From Progne subis subis (lineage: Eukaryota; Chordata; Aves; Passeriformes; Hirundinidae), in the NCBI GenBank assembly GCA_022316685.1, contig JAKJHU010000030.1, forward strand, positions 11,160,360 to 11,224,359: 64,000 nt of DNA, given 5' to 3'. Below are positions 23,601-34,151 of the stretch, piece by piece. The position numbers were made by a program, and so were the translations under genes. The first letter of the stretch is position 1. Each line of letters begins with the position of its first letter. Under the pieces are notes generated by a model that did no database searches, had not been told where the DNA came from, and was given only the letters and a program-made list of their open reading frames with translations.

Positions 23601-26600
23601 GTTATGAACATACTTAGAACTTGCTTTTAATGGGACTAGGGACTACTCTTTTGTTTCCAACCAGATTTCAGATGAATAAAATCCAGAAAACAGAAGGACA
23701 GAGTAGTCTAAAACTCCATCTCATTGTGTGTTGTGTGACTTTAGCAGTTCATTTAGCTTTCTCAGGACAGATTAAGAACAGTTACACAGCTGAGTCCAGC
23801 ATGTCAGTCCCTGACTGCCAAAAGTACAGATTAAAACATACAAACCTAATCCAAAGTAAACCATACAGATGTATTTCCAGCATGAAATATGCACATATAC
23901 AAACCCAAGACAGTTTCAAGACCTCCACACTCTTACCATTTGACCACTGCCAGCGGAATAATTCTCTCAGAGAACAAAAAATGTATCAAAGGTATCAAAG
24001 GACCCTGATACTGGGTGTTGCTGAAAATTAGTTTACATGCTTTGGTTGCCTTTTGTAAAGCAGTATTTAAGATAAGCCCTCGCACACGTACATAACACCT
24101 GACTTGGTTTGGGATACTTTTTATTTGTTTTGGTCACAGCCCCAGATGACCCATCCCATTTTAAACTTGGCAGTTTTTGGATTGTTTATTAAGATGTGTC
24201 CATTGACCACCCTTTTGTGCCATCAGTGATATCTGCAGATTATTATAATACAGACTTCCATAGCTCATACCTGAGATTTCCAAAGCTCTGTCTACGCAAA
24301 GTCATTCTGTATTGAGTCTGAACACTGAAATTGAAACAATATCAATACCTGCAACTTTTCAGGTGCTGATCAACCTGATATGGACAGTAGAAGCAAGTTC
24401 GTATCTAGGGACAGGAACCTCTTCATCTAACCCTCCCTAAAGCAATTTTTACTAGTCAGACTCCTTATAGACAGACTACAGCTAGACAGACTGACAATAT
24501 TTACACTCACACAAATTCCCATAAAGTAAGGGAATGCTGTTTTTCCTTTTCCTAGAGGGGAACTGAGGAACAGAGGAGTTAAACAATCTGTTCCAAGACA
24601 TACAGGAAATTTGTGTACAGAACAGGAAATGAAATTCAGTAAGCTGAAGCCCATTATTTTATTCACTTCCTTGTAAAAATGATCTTTCACCATTTTCAGC
24701 AAAGCAGGCATAAATTAGAATTTTCTCCTTTCTTCTAATCTGGGATGTTCTTATACAGATGCAGTGCACACCTGCTTCTATTTTAATGAATATGATGGCA
24801 AGTTATAAATCCTTCTTGATAATGTCCATTATCATAATTACTGATTTTTTCTTGTGAAAAGATGAATTTAGTTTTCAATTCCATTTACCTCCTGTTATGA
24901 TTTTCTTTGTTTTATCTTAACTTTGTAGCTTAGCATTATTGTTCACAGATTTGCTCATGAAAGTGAAAAGCAAACAGATATTATGCCAAAAAGCAGTATT
25001 TCAAAACCCACTCATTAGCACAACATTTAAAAGAAAATTAATTTAATGTTTTAAATATCCACAGACTCTGGATCAGAATATATTAGTTCTGTTATTCTTT
25101 TCTTTCCATTTTTCTTTCAAAATGTAATTCTATTATATAGGAGGGGGAAATATTTTTAGACTGTTTGTCATGTAGACCTTCATTATGGTTTGGGGTTTTT
25201 TTAGCTCCTAGTACCTCCTTTCTATTTATGTGTTTTCTGCTAAAGTTCAACATTTAATTCCAGACTTCTGTTGTGTGGGTATCTGGTGGAGTCAGTGAAC
25301 CTCTGGTTTTGATTCCTCAAAGCATTTAATCATCTACCTGATTAATTAAAAGTGTTTAAGTCCCTTTAGGATTAAGTTAAACTGGAGCACATGCACAAAT
25401 GTTTTTGCCAGACCAATCTATCCTCTCATCTTTTTAGTCAGCCATGTACATTGATTTATGTCAAAGTCTTTAAACTTGGCTTGACTTTTGTGTTCACTAG
25501 AGATCCATTGAACAAATAACAGTTCAGGAGAAAATGTGATAATGTTTCAAAGCTTTGCATGTTTCAGTAAGACTAACACTGATGTTGAAATAACTAGACC
25601 TTTGCAATTAATTTATCTATTCCTCAATCTAAAGAACAGATCACACCATTGGCTTTATATTATACCAAAAATAGAAATTTCTGACCAAAACAAATATGTT
25701 TTTGTACAAGCAGCTATCAAAGTAGATTACAAAGAAAATCGAATTTTAGCTCTAACTACTGTGATCAACACATTGTTTCTATGAATTCTTCCTTGTGAAT
25801 TTTTTAAATTTTAAATTTCCATCTCAGATGTTGGCTATTTCCATCAATATCCTTGCCTAAAAAAGAGAGGAAGTATGGCAGTGTCCCCTCACGCTAGGGT
25901 AAAACAAATCACATATAGATAGACTATAGATTCTTCATGATGGAAGCCTCACTAGATAGAGGAGTCAATTAAAATTCCTCTTCACATGAACACACCAACC
26001 TGTTGTTACATAAAGACAAGCACCAGTGGCATGGAAGTCTTTAAAGTAAGAGCTTATTTTTCAAAGAGTAATTGTAGACATTTATAAGAGAATTGTGCAA
26101 TCAAAATGCCTGCAGAAGAAACAAAGAAGGCTGGTATTCCACAGACAATCTTATGTTCAGCATTAACCCTCCAGGGATAATCTCCTGTTCACTTCAACTC
26201 GATCCTTCACCTTTTAACCGTCAAGTCATCTTTAATATTTTTACTCATATAATTTTCTTTGGGCAGTGTGTAGTTACATTTCCAGGTCCAGGATTTAAAG
26301 CTTAATCTAAGGACCAAGAGCCTAAAATATAGGCATTGCAGCACTGGGCTTAAAAGCTCCACATCTCCTTATTTAGTTGTTTCCTAAGTGAATGCCCTAG
26401 GATCAGCCAGAAAATCTATGGCAAAGTCAAAAACTATATATCAGTCTCCAGGAACTTGGGCAAAAGGCCATTGTTTCTATCACTGTAGGTTAAAGATTCT
26501 AGTCCAAGCTGGAATAGGGAAGTGGGGAAAAAAATAACTCCAAATGCTTTTGAAGAGTAGTCAGAGGAAACCTGAAAGCAAGCAAAGCTGCATATTGATC

Positions 26601-27160
26601 TTTAGTTTTTCACAAATTCCTTGATTTTTCAGTATATATGAGAGCTTCACAACTGGGAACAATTATGTACAAAAATTACTACATGATGTATGAGTCAACA
26701 TACAAATGATCTTTGGGAAAGGAGGTTCTTGAAAGGGAGTTTTGGCATATGAAATATGTATAAAAAGCACTGCATGGTTTGATTGTTCAGGGAATTATAT
26801 ACTGGTATGTGACACCTTTGGGAAAAGTTCTGAGAAGCAGGTCAGGTGCCATGAGTCTATAGCAGATTGGTTACTTATTCATTGGGATCAGCTGTTCTGA
26901 GTTTCAGGAAGTTCAGGTCTCAGCAGCTGCTGTGTAATCAGGGCGCAAAATGCGTTACAATGGCTGACTATAAAAGATTGGAATTGAGTGAGAGGGCCTG
27001 ATTTATTGTCCTCCTGTGATTGCAACATGTAGCACATAGAAAATTCTCTCATGCTTAAGCCTTTCCTTTATATTTCTAGTGTTCAAGAAATTAATTTTAA
27101 GCCACCAAGGGTTTCTTCCCCCCTTCCCCATGTCCCCACAATAATTTCTGGTTCCAATTT
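23601..27160. other. Unannotated sequence, about 3.6 kb
   Basis: No gene, RNA or classifiable repeat was recognised. The largest frame (23621-24031, 136 codons) has no recognisable domain, transmembrane pattern or splice context and is treated as chance. Confidence 0.5.
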
Positions 27161-27312
27161 AAGGTTTTGGGTTTTTTTGTTGTTTTTTTTTTTTTGTTGT
27201 GTTTTTTTTTTTTTTTTTTTTTTTTTGCTGGGGGGTTGTTCTGGGTTTTAATTTTGTTTTGGTTTTTTATTTGGTTTTCTGGGGTTTTTTTGGTTGTTTT
27301 GTTTTGTTTTTA
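27161..27312. repeat. T/G low-complexity tract
   Basis: A T-rich tract with runs of up to about 24 T and interspersed G, ending in GTTTTGTTTTG-like units. The 66-codon frame 27051-27251 reads into it. Confidence 0.9.
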
Positions 27313-27989
27313 AATAAATATGTTTTATATGGATCTAGTGCTTGTGAAAATTGCCAGCCTATATGATCCTGGGCTGGGGGGAGCACTGAAAAGAGCTAGG
27401 ACCTCACAGAAGGAAGAGGCCTAGAAAACAATTGATAACTTGGGGAAAAACATAGCAGTAGAGGATAAAGTATCAGATTACCTGATCAAAGCAAAGCTGA
27501 AAATCCTGTCTGCCTTATGTAGGATCCTAAGGAGTCAATGGATGTCCAGTATATATCTGACTACCCCTCTGAGAGATTACTTAAAGTGAAAATGGAGCTG
27601 AAAAAAATTTTCTGCCCAAGACCACTACTTTAGTGAAGGGCAAGAGGTGGAATCTGAAGGAGGGTGGGTGAGAATATGCCTGTATTTTTGGATTTCTCAG
27701 TCATCAGTGATCCTTAGATCCCAGTGAGAACACACTTCCCACCTCCTTCTTCTCTTCCCTACAACTGGCCAAAGTCCAGTCTACAGACAGCTTAAATATT
27801 ACTTTCATTGGAAAGGTATTGTTTTTAATTACAATGTGACCATTGCCAATAATAATTGCCATTTTGTCATAAATTGCCAAAACAATTGCCATTTTGTGCA
27901 TGTTTATATCATAGAGACACCAAACTGGCAAAGTCAAATGGAAGCAAAAAAAAAAAAAAAAAAATTACTTGATGCTAGATATCTACAGA
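27313..27989. other. Unannotated sequence
   Basis: No gene was recognised. AATTGCCATTTTGT occurs twice 30 bp apart (27854-27867 and 27884-27897), and an A-run lies at 27946-27964. Confidence 0.5.
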
Positions 27990-28358
27990 GCCATTGTGAT
28001 TGGGATACACAAAGTAATCACATAGAGATGAGAGATTTCGTAGGGCAGAGTGGTCCTCTGAGAGAGCCAAGGCCGAGAGCTAAGGCCCAGAGCCCTCTGC
28101 CTGTTTATTTCTTACTTTTTATATATTTACTTTATATATTTATATATTTACTGTGGGTCTGGTTGTGGATTAGCTTCTGGAGTTTTCACCTCCTAGCCGA
28201 ATGGCCAGACCAACTGTCAGTTACAATTGTTTTCAGGTTAGAAATATGCAAACAAAGGACAGAGAATGAAAAACAAAGGATTTGTTTATGTTACATATGT
28301 GAGAAAAAGGTAGAAACTGCTTCCTAATATTGTACAGTAGCTAAAAGGTCTGACTCCA
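27990..28358 (-). mobile_element. Possible LTR, minus strand
   Basis: On the minus strand the sequence begins TGGAGTCAGACC at 28358. It carries ATATAAA-type TATA motifs (about 28118-28150) and then AATAAACAG (about 28097-28105), with a GC-richer segment beyond, as in an LTR read 5' to 3'. The distal end and target duplication are not defined. TATA and polyadenylation motifs lie unusually close. It could instead be an unrelated repeat. Confidence 0.35.
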
Positions 28359-29239
28359 TTTTATGAAGAATCAAAAGTCTTTAAAAAACTTAGAAAAACC
28401 AGGGTGACAAGCCATCATGGAAATCATCATGTGGGCACATACATAACTCCACTTGTGCAAGGATCTCCATTCTCTTTGAATAGGTAGGGAAAGAATGGTA
28501 CCATTTTAGTGCATATTGGAGAAACCTGTAAAGGCCATTTGATTTGGCCCAGGTAATATACCCAGTTATCAGCAGCACAGAAACAGGAAGCTGGGGTGAA
28601 ATCCTAACACCATAGAAATTTTTGGGACACTTGTCATTTTCCTCATGCCCTCATGAGGAAATTGTACATTCAAATGTTCTTTCAATGATTTAACCATTAA
28701 AAAAAAAAAAAAAAAAATCCCTTTCTAAGCACAATAGCAGACAGCTTTTTAGGAAACCTAAAATTATTTCTTTCATATAATAATAATTTTATATTGATAT
28801 CCTGGTTTGCCTGTGCTTACGCATCCAGTTACTCATACAACTCCAATTACCACTCTGACTACTTTCTATGCTAAAATTTGACAGAAATTAGAAAGGTCTT
28901 GTTGTTACCAGCCTACTGGGATTACACATGTATAATTGTAGAAGACTTTGCTGTGTGATGCCCCTAATAGTTTTCCTTCCCTCTGAATAAAAGAGCCCAG
29001 GTGAGAAACGGTAGATACAGGGTAGTTCATCATTTGTTTCTTAGGCTTGTCATAGGCTTGAAGCATTATCCATAAAAAGGGAGAAAAGAGCATAGCAACA
29101 GACACAAAGATGTGCCAAGGAAATGTTTCTCAGCCTAGTACTGATTTCTCATGGTGTTACAAAGGTGGTGGCCCTATGGCAGTAGTTAAGTTAATGCACC
29201 CTGAGAGAGCTTAGACTTATCCACAGAGGTGCAGTCCCT
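28359..29239. other. Unannotated sequence
   Basis: No gene or repeat was recognised apart from an A18 run at about 28699-28717. Confidence 0.5.
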
Positions 29240-29699
29240 TAGAACTGTACCTGCTTCTAGTGGAGCCTTCCCTATGAGCCCCAGTGTCTCCAGGGGTATA
29301 AATGCTGCAGCCTAGGTTTGTTCACAGTTACTTTGGGACACATCTCTTCCAATATGGTCTTCTCCCTGGGCCAGGAAGCCTTTAGAGCTCCAGCTCTATT
29401 ACCAATGGCTGCCTTACCCAATGGCTGCAGTCCTGCTCCAGCCTGGCCCTGTAGTGGCTGTAGTCAGGGTGTCCAGGTCTGTCATGGGCTTATCTAGGAC
29501 CACATACTTTGAGGTGCTACAGCATGATCTCCTGTGAGAGCCTGGATTGCTAGTGATTAATGACTCAAACATTCTACCAGGTGCTGTAAGAGCACCGCTG
29601 GTGTTAATGACTCAGTAATAGGCCGGGTGCTTCACTAGCCATGTACAGAGTGCTGCAGAGGAGCATGCACATCTGAGGCTAAAAACCGTTTTTCCAGAT
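29240..29699. repeat. Divergent interspersed repeat with internal tandem motif, left part
   Basis: Copies of a degenerate motif of the form ACCTG-CTCCA-TGG-CTTATCC-GGGCC occur at about 29249-29280 and 29336-29372, the second preceded by ACTTTGGGACA. The same motif resumes after the inserted LTR (30290-30540). This suggests one old repeat, possibly of ERV origin, split by a later insertion. Confidence 0.4.
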
Positions 29700-30245
29700 A
29701 AGGGAAAAGGCAGAAAAGAGGTGATTAAAATAAAATTCTGTGGGGTGGGATAAGTCCCTCTCATGCCAATGTCTTTCTTTACATAATGACTCAGCTGTGA
29801 AAACTCCCCTCCAAACGCTGAAGAAGAGACAGCTGCAACATCTTGGAGGGTGTTGACTCCTGAACTCTCCTGTGATCCATAATATTACATCAGCCAGTGT
29901 GAAACACCCCACCCCAGAGGAGGTACCTGGGCATTCCCACCTGATTTTGAGCATAATATAAACCTAATGGACCAGGTGTTTTGCACTCCTCCACCATTTG
30001 ATGGATACACTCAGCAACCAACACCATGACAAGACTGGGAAGATGAGGATGAACAGGGTGTTGTTGGAATCTATAGAATGGTGATAATTTTTCCTACTTA
30101 TTCTGTTTAACTGTCACTCTCTCTCCCCTTAAGTCTTTCTCTATCTCTCTCTACATCACAATTACTCTTAAATAAAAATCTGTACTTTTGATTTTGGTCT
30201 CATTTACACCTTAATTTGGGCAAAGGTATCTCTCTAATAATTTTA
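29700..30245 (+). mobile_element. ERVL-type LTR, plus strand
   Basis: It probably begins near TGTGGGGTGGG (29736). It contains an AATATAAA TATA-like box (about 29955-29962), a CT-rich R region (30110-30160), a polyadenylation signal AATAAAA (about 30170-30177) and a U5 with 'ggtctcatttacacctta' and 'ggtatctctctaataa', typical of avian ERVL LTRs. A target-site duplication was not found, so both borders are approximate. No internal viral genes adjoin it. Confidence 0.55.
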
Positions 30246-30289
30246 TTAATTGCATCTCAATACCTCATAAGCAACCACTGATTCTTCAA

Positions 30290-30960
30290 GGTGGACCTGC
30301 TGCACCATGGACTTACCCAGAGCAGCATGTGCTTTGAGGTGTGCCTTCTCCAGTGTGGACTTATCCTTGGGCCACTATCCCTTCATAGGTACAGCTGGTG
30401 TGGCACAGATATAACCACAGCCACAGGTACTTTGGGATGCACCTGTTCTGACACAGGCTTATCCAGTGTCCCTGGATATCCACAGCGCTGATCCACAGAT
30501 GCTGCAGGATGTCCCACTCCTGCATGGACACAGGCACAGGTCACAATTCTCTTGACTCACATTCCCACTGCAGTTCCAGACTGTTGAGTACGGGAGTACA
30601 AAAATAGCAGTGATGCTGTGGCCACCATCCAGCCCAGGTGTGTCACCAGGTGTTATCCCAGGCACAGCAGAGGGGGCTGTTCATCAGCACAACGCCACAG
30701 AAAGCAGTGAAAGCAAAAAGCAGCGAGTAACCAGCACTGGTCTCCAACACACATTGAAGCAGGGAAGCCCCATGGCAAGTCCAGGAAATAGTCAAGTAAA
30801 AGCCACACATGGGATGCCAAAAAGGACTGACCAGCCAGTCAGGTTTAACAGCCAGGAACTCAGCCCCACACAGCTGCTCAGTCACTCCACGGTAGTAGGA
30901 CGGGGAAAAGAATCAGAAGGGTAAAAGTGAGAAAACTTGTGTGTTGAGAGCAAAGTGTGT
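30290..30960. repeat. Divergent interspersed repeat with internal tandem motif, right part
   Basis: Motif copies at about 30293-30318, 30337-30373, 30436-30468 and 30504-30540 resemble those at 29249-29372. Two copies, starting GCTTTGAGGTGTGCC and ACTTTGGGATGCACC, are 99 bp apart (30331 and 30429). The part at 30840-30950, with 'aagaatcagaagggtaaaag' and 'gtgagaaaacttgtgtgt', resembles a common avian ERV-associated repeat. Frames at 30610-30924 (plus) and 30643-30885 (minus) overlap each other and are not genes. Confidence 0.4.
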
Positions 30961-31804
30961 TTGTCTCTCCTGCTTCAAACATGACTTAGCAGAAATTCCA
31001 GGACTGGCAAATAACTAAATTGTGAATACATCTCTGTGACTGAGAGTGGAAGCAGGGAAGAACTCCTAGCACATTGTGATTTTGTATGAGTAAGTTTAAT
31101 AGTATTTATAAACTCAAATATGAATATAAAGGCAGCAAGGAAGAAAAAAATATATATATCACCCACCCTCCTTATTTCAGTTCTTTCATATCTGCTAGAA
31201 CAGAGCTACAAGGTAAGAACATCTGTAGATAAACCCTAAAATGGGCATTTATGCTCCACACCTAACCACAGCAGGGTATCACTATAAACAGCTTGTTTAC
31301 TACTTATCCAAGTTCATATGGTGCATTTCTGCCTTAACTGGACATTTCTATCCTTTTGTTGATTTTTGTCAAAACTTTAACGATATTTAAATATTCTTTT
31401 GTTGATAACAAAACTTTTTATATTTTATAGAATTTCAAGCAAAAAATAAATTCTGTTGTAGTAGGTGTTCAAAATATTTTATTGACCTGAGTGATTCTCT
31501 AAAATGGACAAAAATGCAGCATTATTTTACCTACATTCATATTTTAGTTTCTTGCCAGCATTCAGCCTATACTGCTCCAAATCAAATAAAGCACCAAGGC
31601 CCACATAATGAGAGAGGTTTCATTATAGATCATAAAGAGCTCAGGGTGGAAATGTCAAAGTAAAAGAACAGATAGCATTGAAAGATGACAAATAATGTCT
31701 GCCCTCCATAATCCTCCATGTTTAGTGCACTTTTCTCAGAGAGGCTGTTTTATTTGGGCACTCTTAGGAGTAAGGATATGAAAAATAAGTGGCTTTATGT
31801 CTTG
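30961..31804. other. Unannotated AT-rich sequence
   Basis: No gene or repeat was recognised. Confidence 0.55.
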
Positions 31805-32603
31805 TGTTGCAATATGCAACCAAAAATGTGTATTCTATTTGCCATCTGTTGAAACCAGTTTGGGAAATATTTTCTTTATCTCTTGTAGTTTTCTTTATCT
31901 CTTGTATAACCCATTCCTCATTACTTTGGGGGGGAGGGGGTGGGTGTCTTCTGTTAACGGGCCAGCTGTCAAAACCCGGTGGGGCAGTGTCCTTTATCTC
32001 TTCCACGACCCATCCTCCCTCCAGGGGCATATCTGCTGTTAATGGGCCATCAAGGCTCACTTCATGACTGATAAAAATTACATCATCCCATTGTGAGATG
32101 CTCCACCCAGTGGGAGGAGCCAGCCATTCCTTCCTGGATAAAAACTGAGAGACAGAAAACCAAGGCAGCCTGTTTTCCATTGGATTCCCAGAAGAAGACT
32201 GGACCCATCTTTCCTCCACTGGACCCTTCTACAGGATCTTCTCTACTCCAACAGAACCACATCTGTCACTCCACGAAAACTTATTTGGACTGCTCCCAAC
32301 ACCCTGACCAACAAGCTGTCAGGTCTTACTCTGACTGTCAGTGTTTCTAGGATTTTTTTTCATTTGTTTGCTTGCTTGGGTTTTTTTTTGTTGTTGGGGT
32401 TTTTTTGTACTACTAAATTTGTATTTTTTATATTCCTAGTGAAGAACTGTTATTCCTATTCCCATATCTTTGCCTGAAAACCCCCTTAATTGCAAAATTA
32501 TAATAATTATAAAAATTTGGAGGGAAGAGGTTTACATTCTTCATTCCAAGGGAAGCTCCAGCTTTCCCTGGCAGACACCTGTTTTTCCCAACCAAGATAT
32601 TTT
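31805..32603 (+). mobile_element. ERVL-type LTR, plus strand, with internal duplications
   Basis: It begins near TGTTGCAATATGC. U3 contains 'ccatctgttgaaaccag', a tandem duplication of TTTTCTTTATCTCTTGTA (31870-31887 and 31889-31906) and a larger imperfect repeat (CTGTTAACGGGCCA at 31951, CTGTTAATGGGCCA at 32036). GGATAAAAACTG near 32139-32150 is the likely TATA region. A T/G tract (32350-32408) lies inside, and the 3' end is near 32603 after 'ggcagacacctg'. A clear 5-bp duplication was not found. The 151-codon minus-strand frame 31764-32219 is antisense to U3 and spurious. Confidence 0.7.
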
Positions 32604-33491
32604 ACTAGCTTCTCTGGATGTAGGGAGTGATTTTGATAGAAAAGTGGGCAAAGGGAAGTGTGAAGGGATTCAGACATTTGCCAGAGTCTGGTGCTGAGCT
32701 TCATTAAGCTGAGCCATAAAACTGGGTGAGTACCACAAGAGTATATTATGGGCAGATCTAGCTAAAAGGAAGCATTGATCCTACTGAGTCAGAGCCAAGG
32801 ATAAAAGATTCTGGAGGAGCTGGCGTGGATAAAATACAGTCTCTTCCTAGTCTTGCAGATAGGTTTTTATCACATGGTAATTTCCCTTTCTACAGACCTG
32901 AGCAACATGTAGGTGGACTTTTTCTGTTTCCTTAGTAATGCTGGAAATGTCTGGAGTTTTTGGATCCTGACAATTGTAGAATCTTTGGCTAAATAAAAGC
33001 AGCAGTCCTTGTTAAAATAAAGATCTTATGAAGAAACATATAACACAGATACACAATGACAGAACAGTATACAAGATTCACTCTTTAAAATGAGGATAAT
33101 GTGAATGCAGACTTCGGTGATGTTTCCTAAAAGAAACTAGTCTTCAGTACACCCACAGTAACCTTATTTCCACTTAGTTCTAGGTTCCTTCCAGAAGACA
33201 TTCCTGGATGAATAGGGAAACTGGATAAATTATTTAAATGCAAAGAGAAAAAATGGCAAGAGTGAATAAGAAAAACAATGTGTGCCCCGCAGTGTGCAGG
33301 ATGTCAGTGACAGTGAGGGAGATGCAGTGTGACAATGTTTTTTTCAGACCACAGTAAGTAGCAGTAGACCCCTCTCTCCCACAAAGACCCAGCTCTTCAT
33401 CATTCATGCAATGAATGATCTTTGCAGGCATGTTTCATGAAAGAAGAACTTAGCTTTCATCACATCTTTCACAATCCAAGTTCAAGCAGTT
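32604..33491. other. Unannotated sequence
   Basis: No gene or repeat was recognised between the two LTRs. Confidence 0.55.
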
Positions 33492-33497
33492 TCCTCC
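33492..33497 (+). repeat. Left target-site duplication of the 33498 LTR
   Basis: TCCTCC, repeated exactly at 34146-34151. Confidence 0.8.
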
Positions 33498-34145
33498 TGT
33501 TGGAGTCCAGGGAATTCCTTTGGTTGCCCTGGAGCGTCAGAGACCTGGGCTGGAGGGTCTGGGACCCAGCCCAGAGCTCAGAGAGACACTGGATTTGATT
33601 TCAGTCCATGGGAGAGGCTTCTTGCACTGCAAGAAGGTTTACAGGCCACAAGAGTGTGAAAAACAGTAGTTTAGTATATCACAGGGTGAAAAAACAATGG
33701 GTTTGGAATTTTGGCATCAAAGTGAATGGAGGCAAGATGGAGAATTTGGGGCGTTGTCTCCTTCTTCTTCTTTCTTCTTCCCTCACTCCATTTCTGCAGT
33801 GACGTTGGCACAAAGTAGTTTGTGAGGATTGGATCAAAGAGAAGATGACCTTTTTAGTAATAGTGATAGACATTGGTAATAAATAGTAAATATTGAATAC
33901 GTAGCAATTAGTATAAAAGATAACGACTGCCCAGTTCGGGAGGAGTCGTCAGATGTCCGAGCCGCGGCAAACAGTCTTGCTGGACACTGAGAAAATTGTA
34001 AGATAAGAACTAATAAACACGAAGCATGCAACCTTGAAGACTCTGTCTTTTCCTGTGTTTGGCTCAGAGCTTTGCAGAGGGCAAAAAAGACTCTAAAACC
34101 ACCTGAATGCCGGGGAATTTAAGCTCCTGCAAGGAGCCCCCGACA
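33498..34145 (+). mobile_element. Solo LTR, ERVK-like, family B, plus strand
   Basis: A complete 648-bp LTR from TGTTGGAGTCCAGG to CCCCGACA, flanked by a perfect 6-bp duplication TCCTCC. It has a TATA box (TATAAAA, 33912-33918), then a GC/CpG-richer segment with a likely start of R, a polyadenylation signal AATAAA (34012-34017), and U5. A CTT-rich stretch lies at 33760-33782. No gag, pol or env sequence adjoins it. The frames at 33608-33802 and 33679-34031 are chance. Confidence 0.9.
33912..33918 (+). promoter_or_regulatory. TATA box of LTR 33498
   Basis: TATAAAA, about 95 bp upstream of the LTR's AATAAA signal, is the expected promoter position for an LTR. Confidence 0.65.
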
Positions 34146-34151
34146 TCCTCC
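34146..34151 (+). repeat. Right target-site duplication of the 33498 LTR
   Basis: TCCTCC, identical to 33492-33497. Confidence 0.8.

Noticed and set aside
23621..24031. 136-codon plus-strand frame just right of a CR1 fragment
   Set aside because: No domain, signal peptide or splice context, and ordinary AT-rich composition. Chance frames of this size are expected in 64 kb.
31764..32219. 151-codon frame on the minus strand
   Set aside because: It lies antisense to the U3 of the ERVL LTR at 31805 and crosses that LTR's border. It does not match any retroviral protein.
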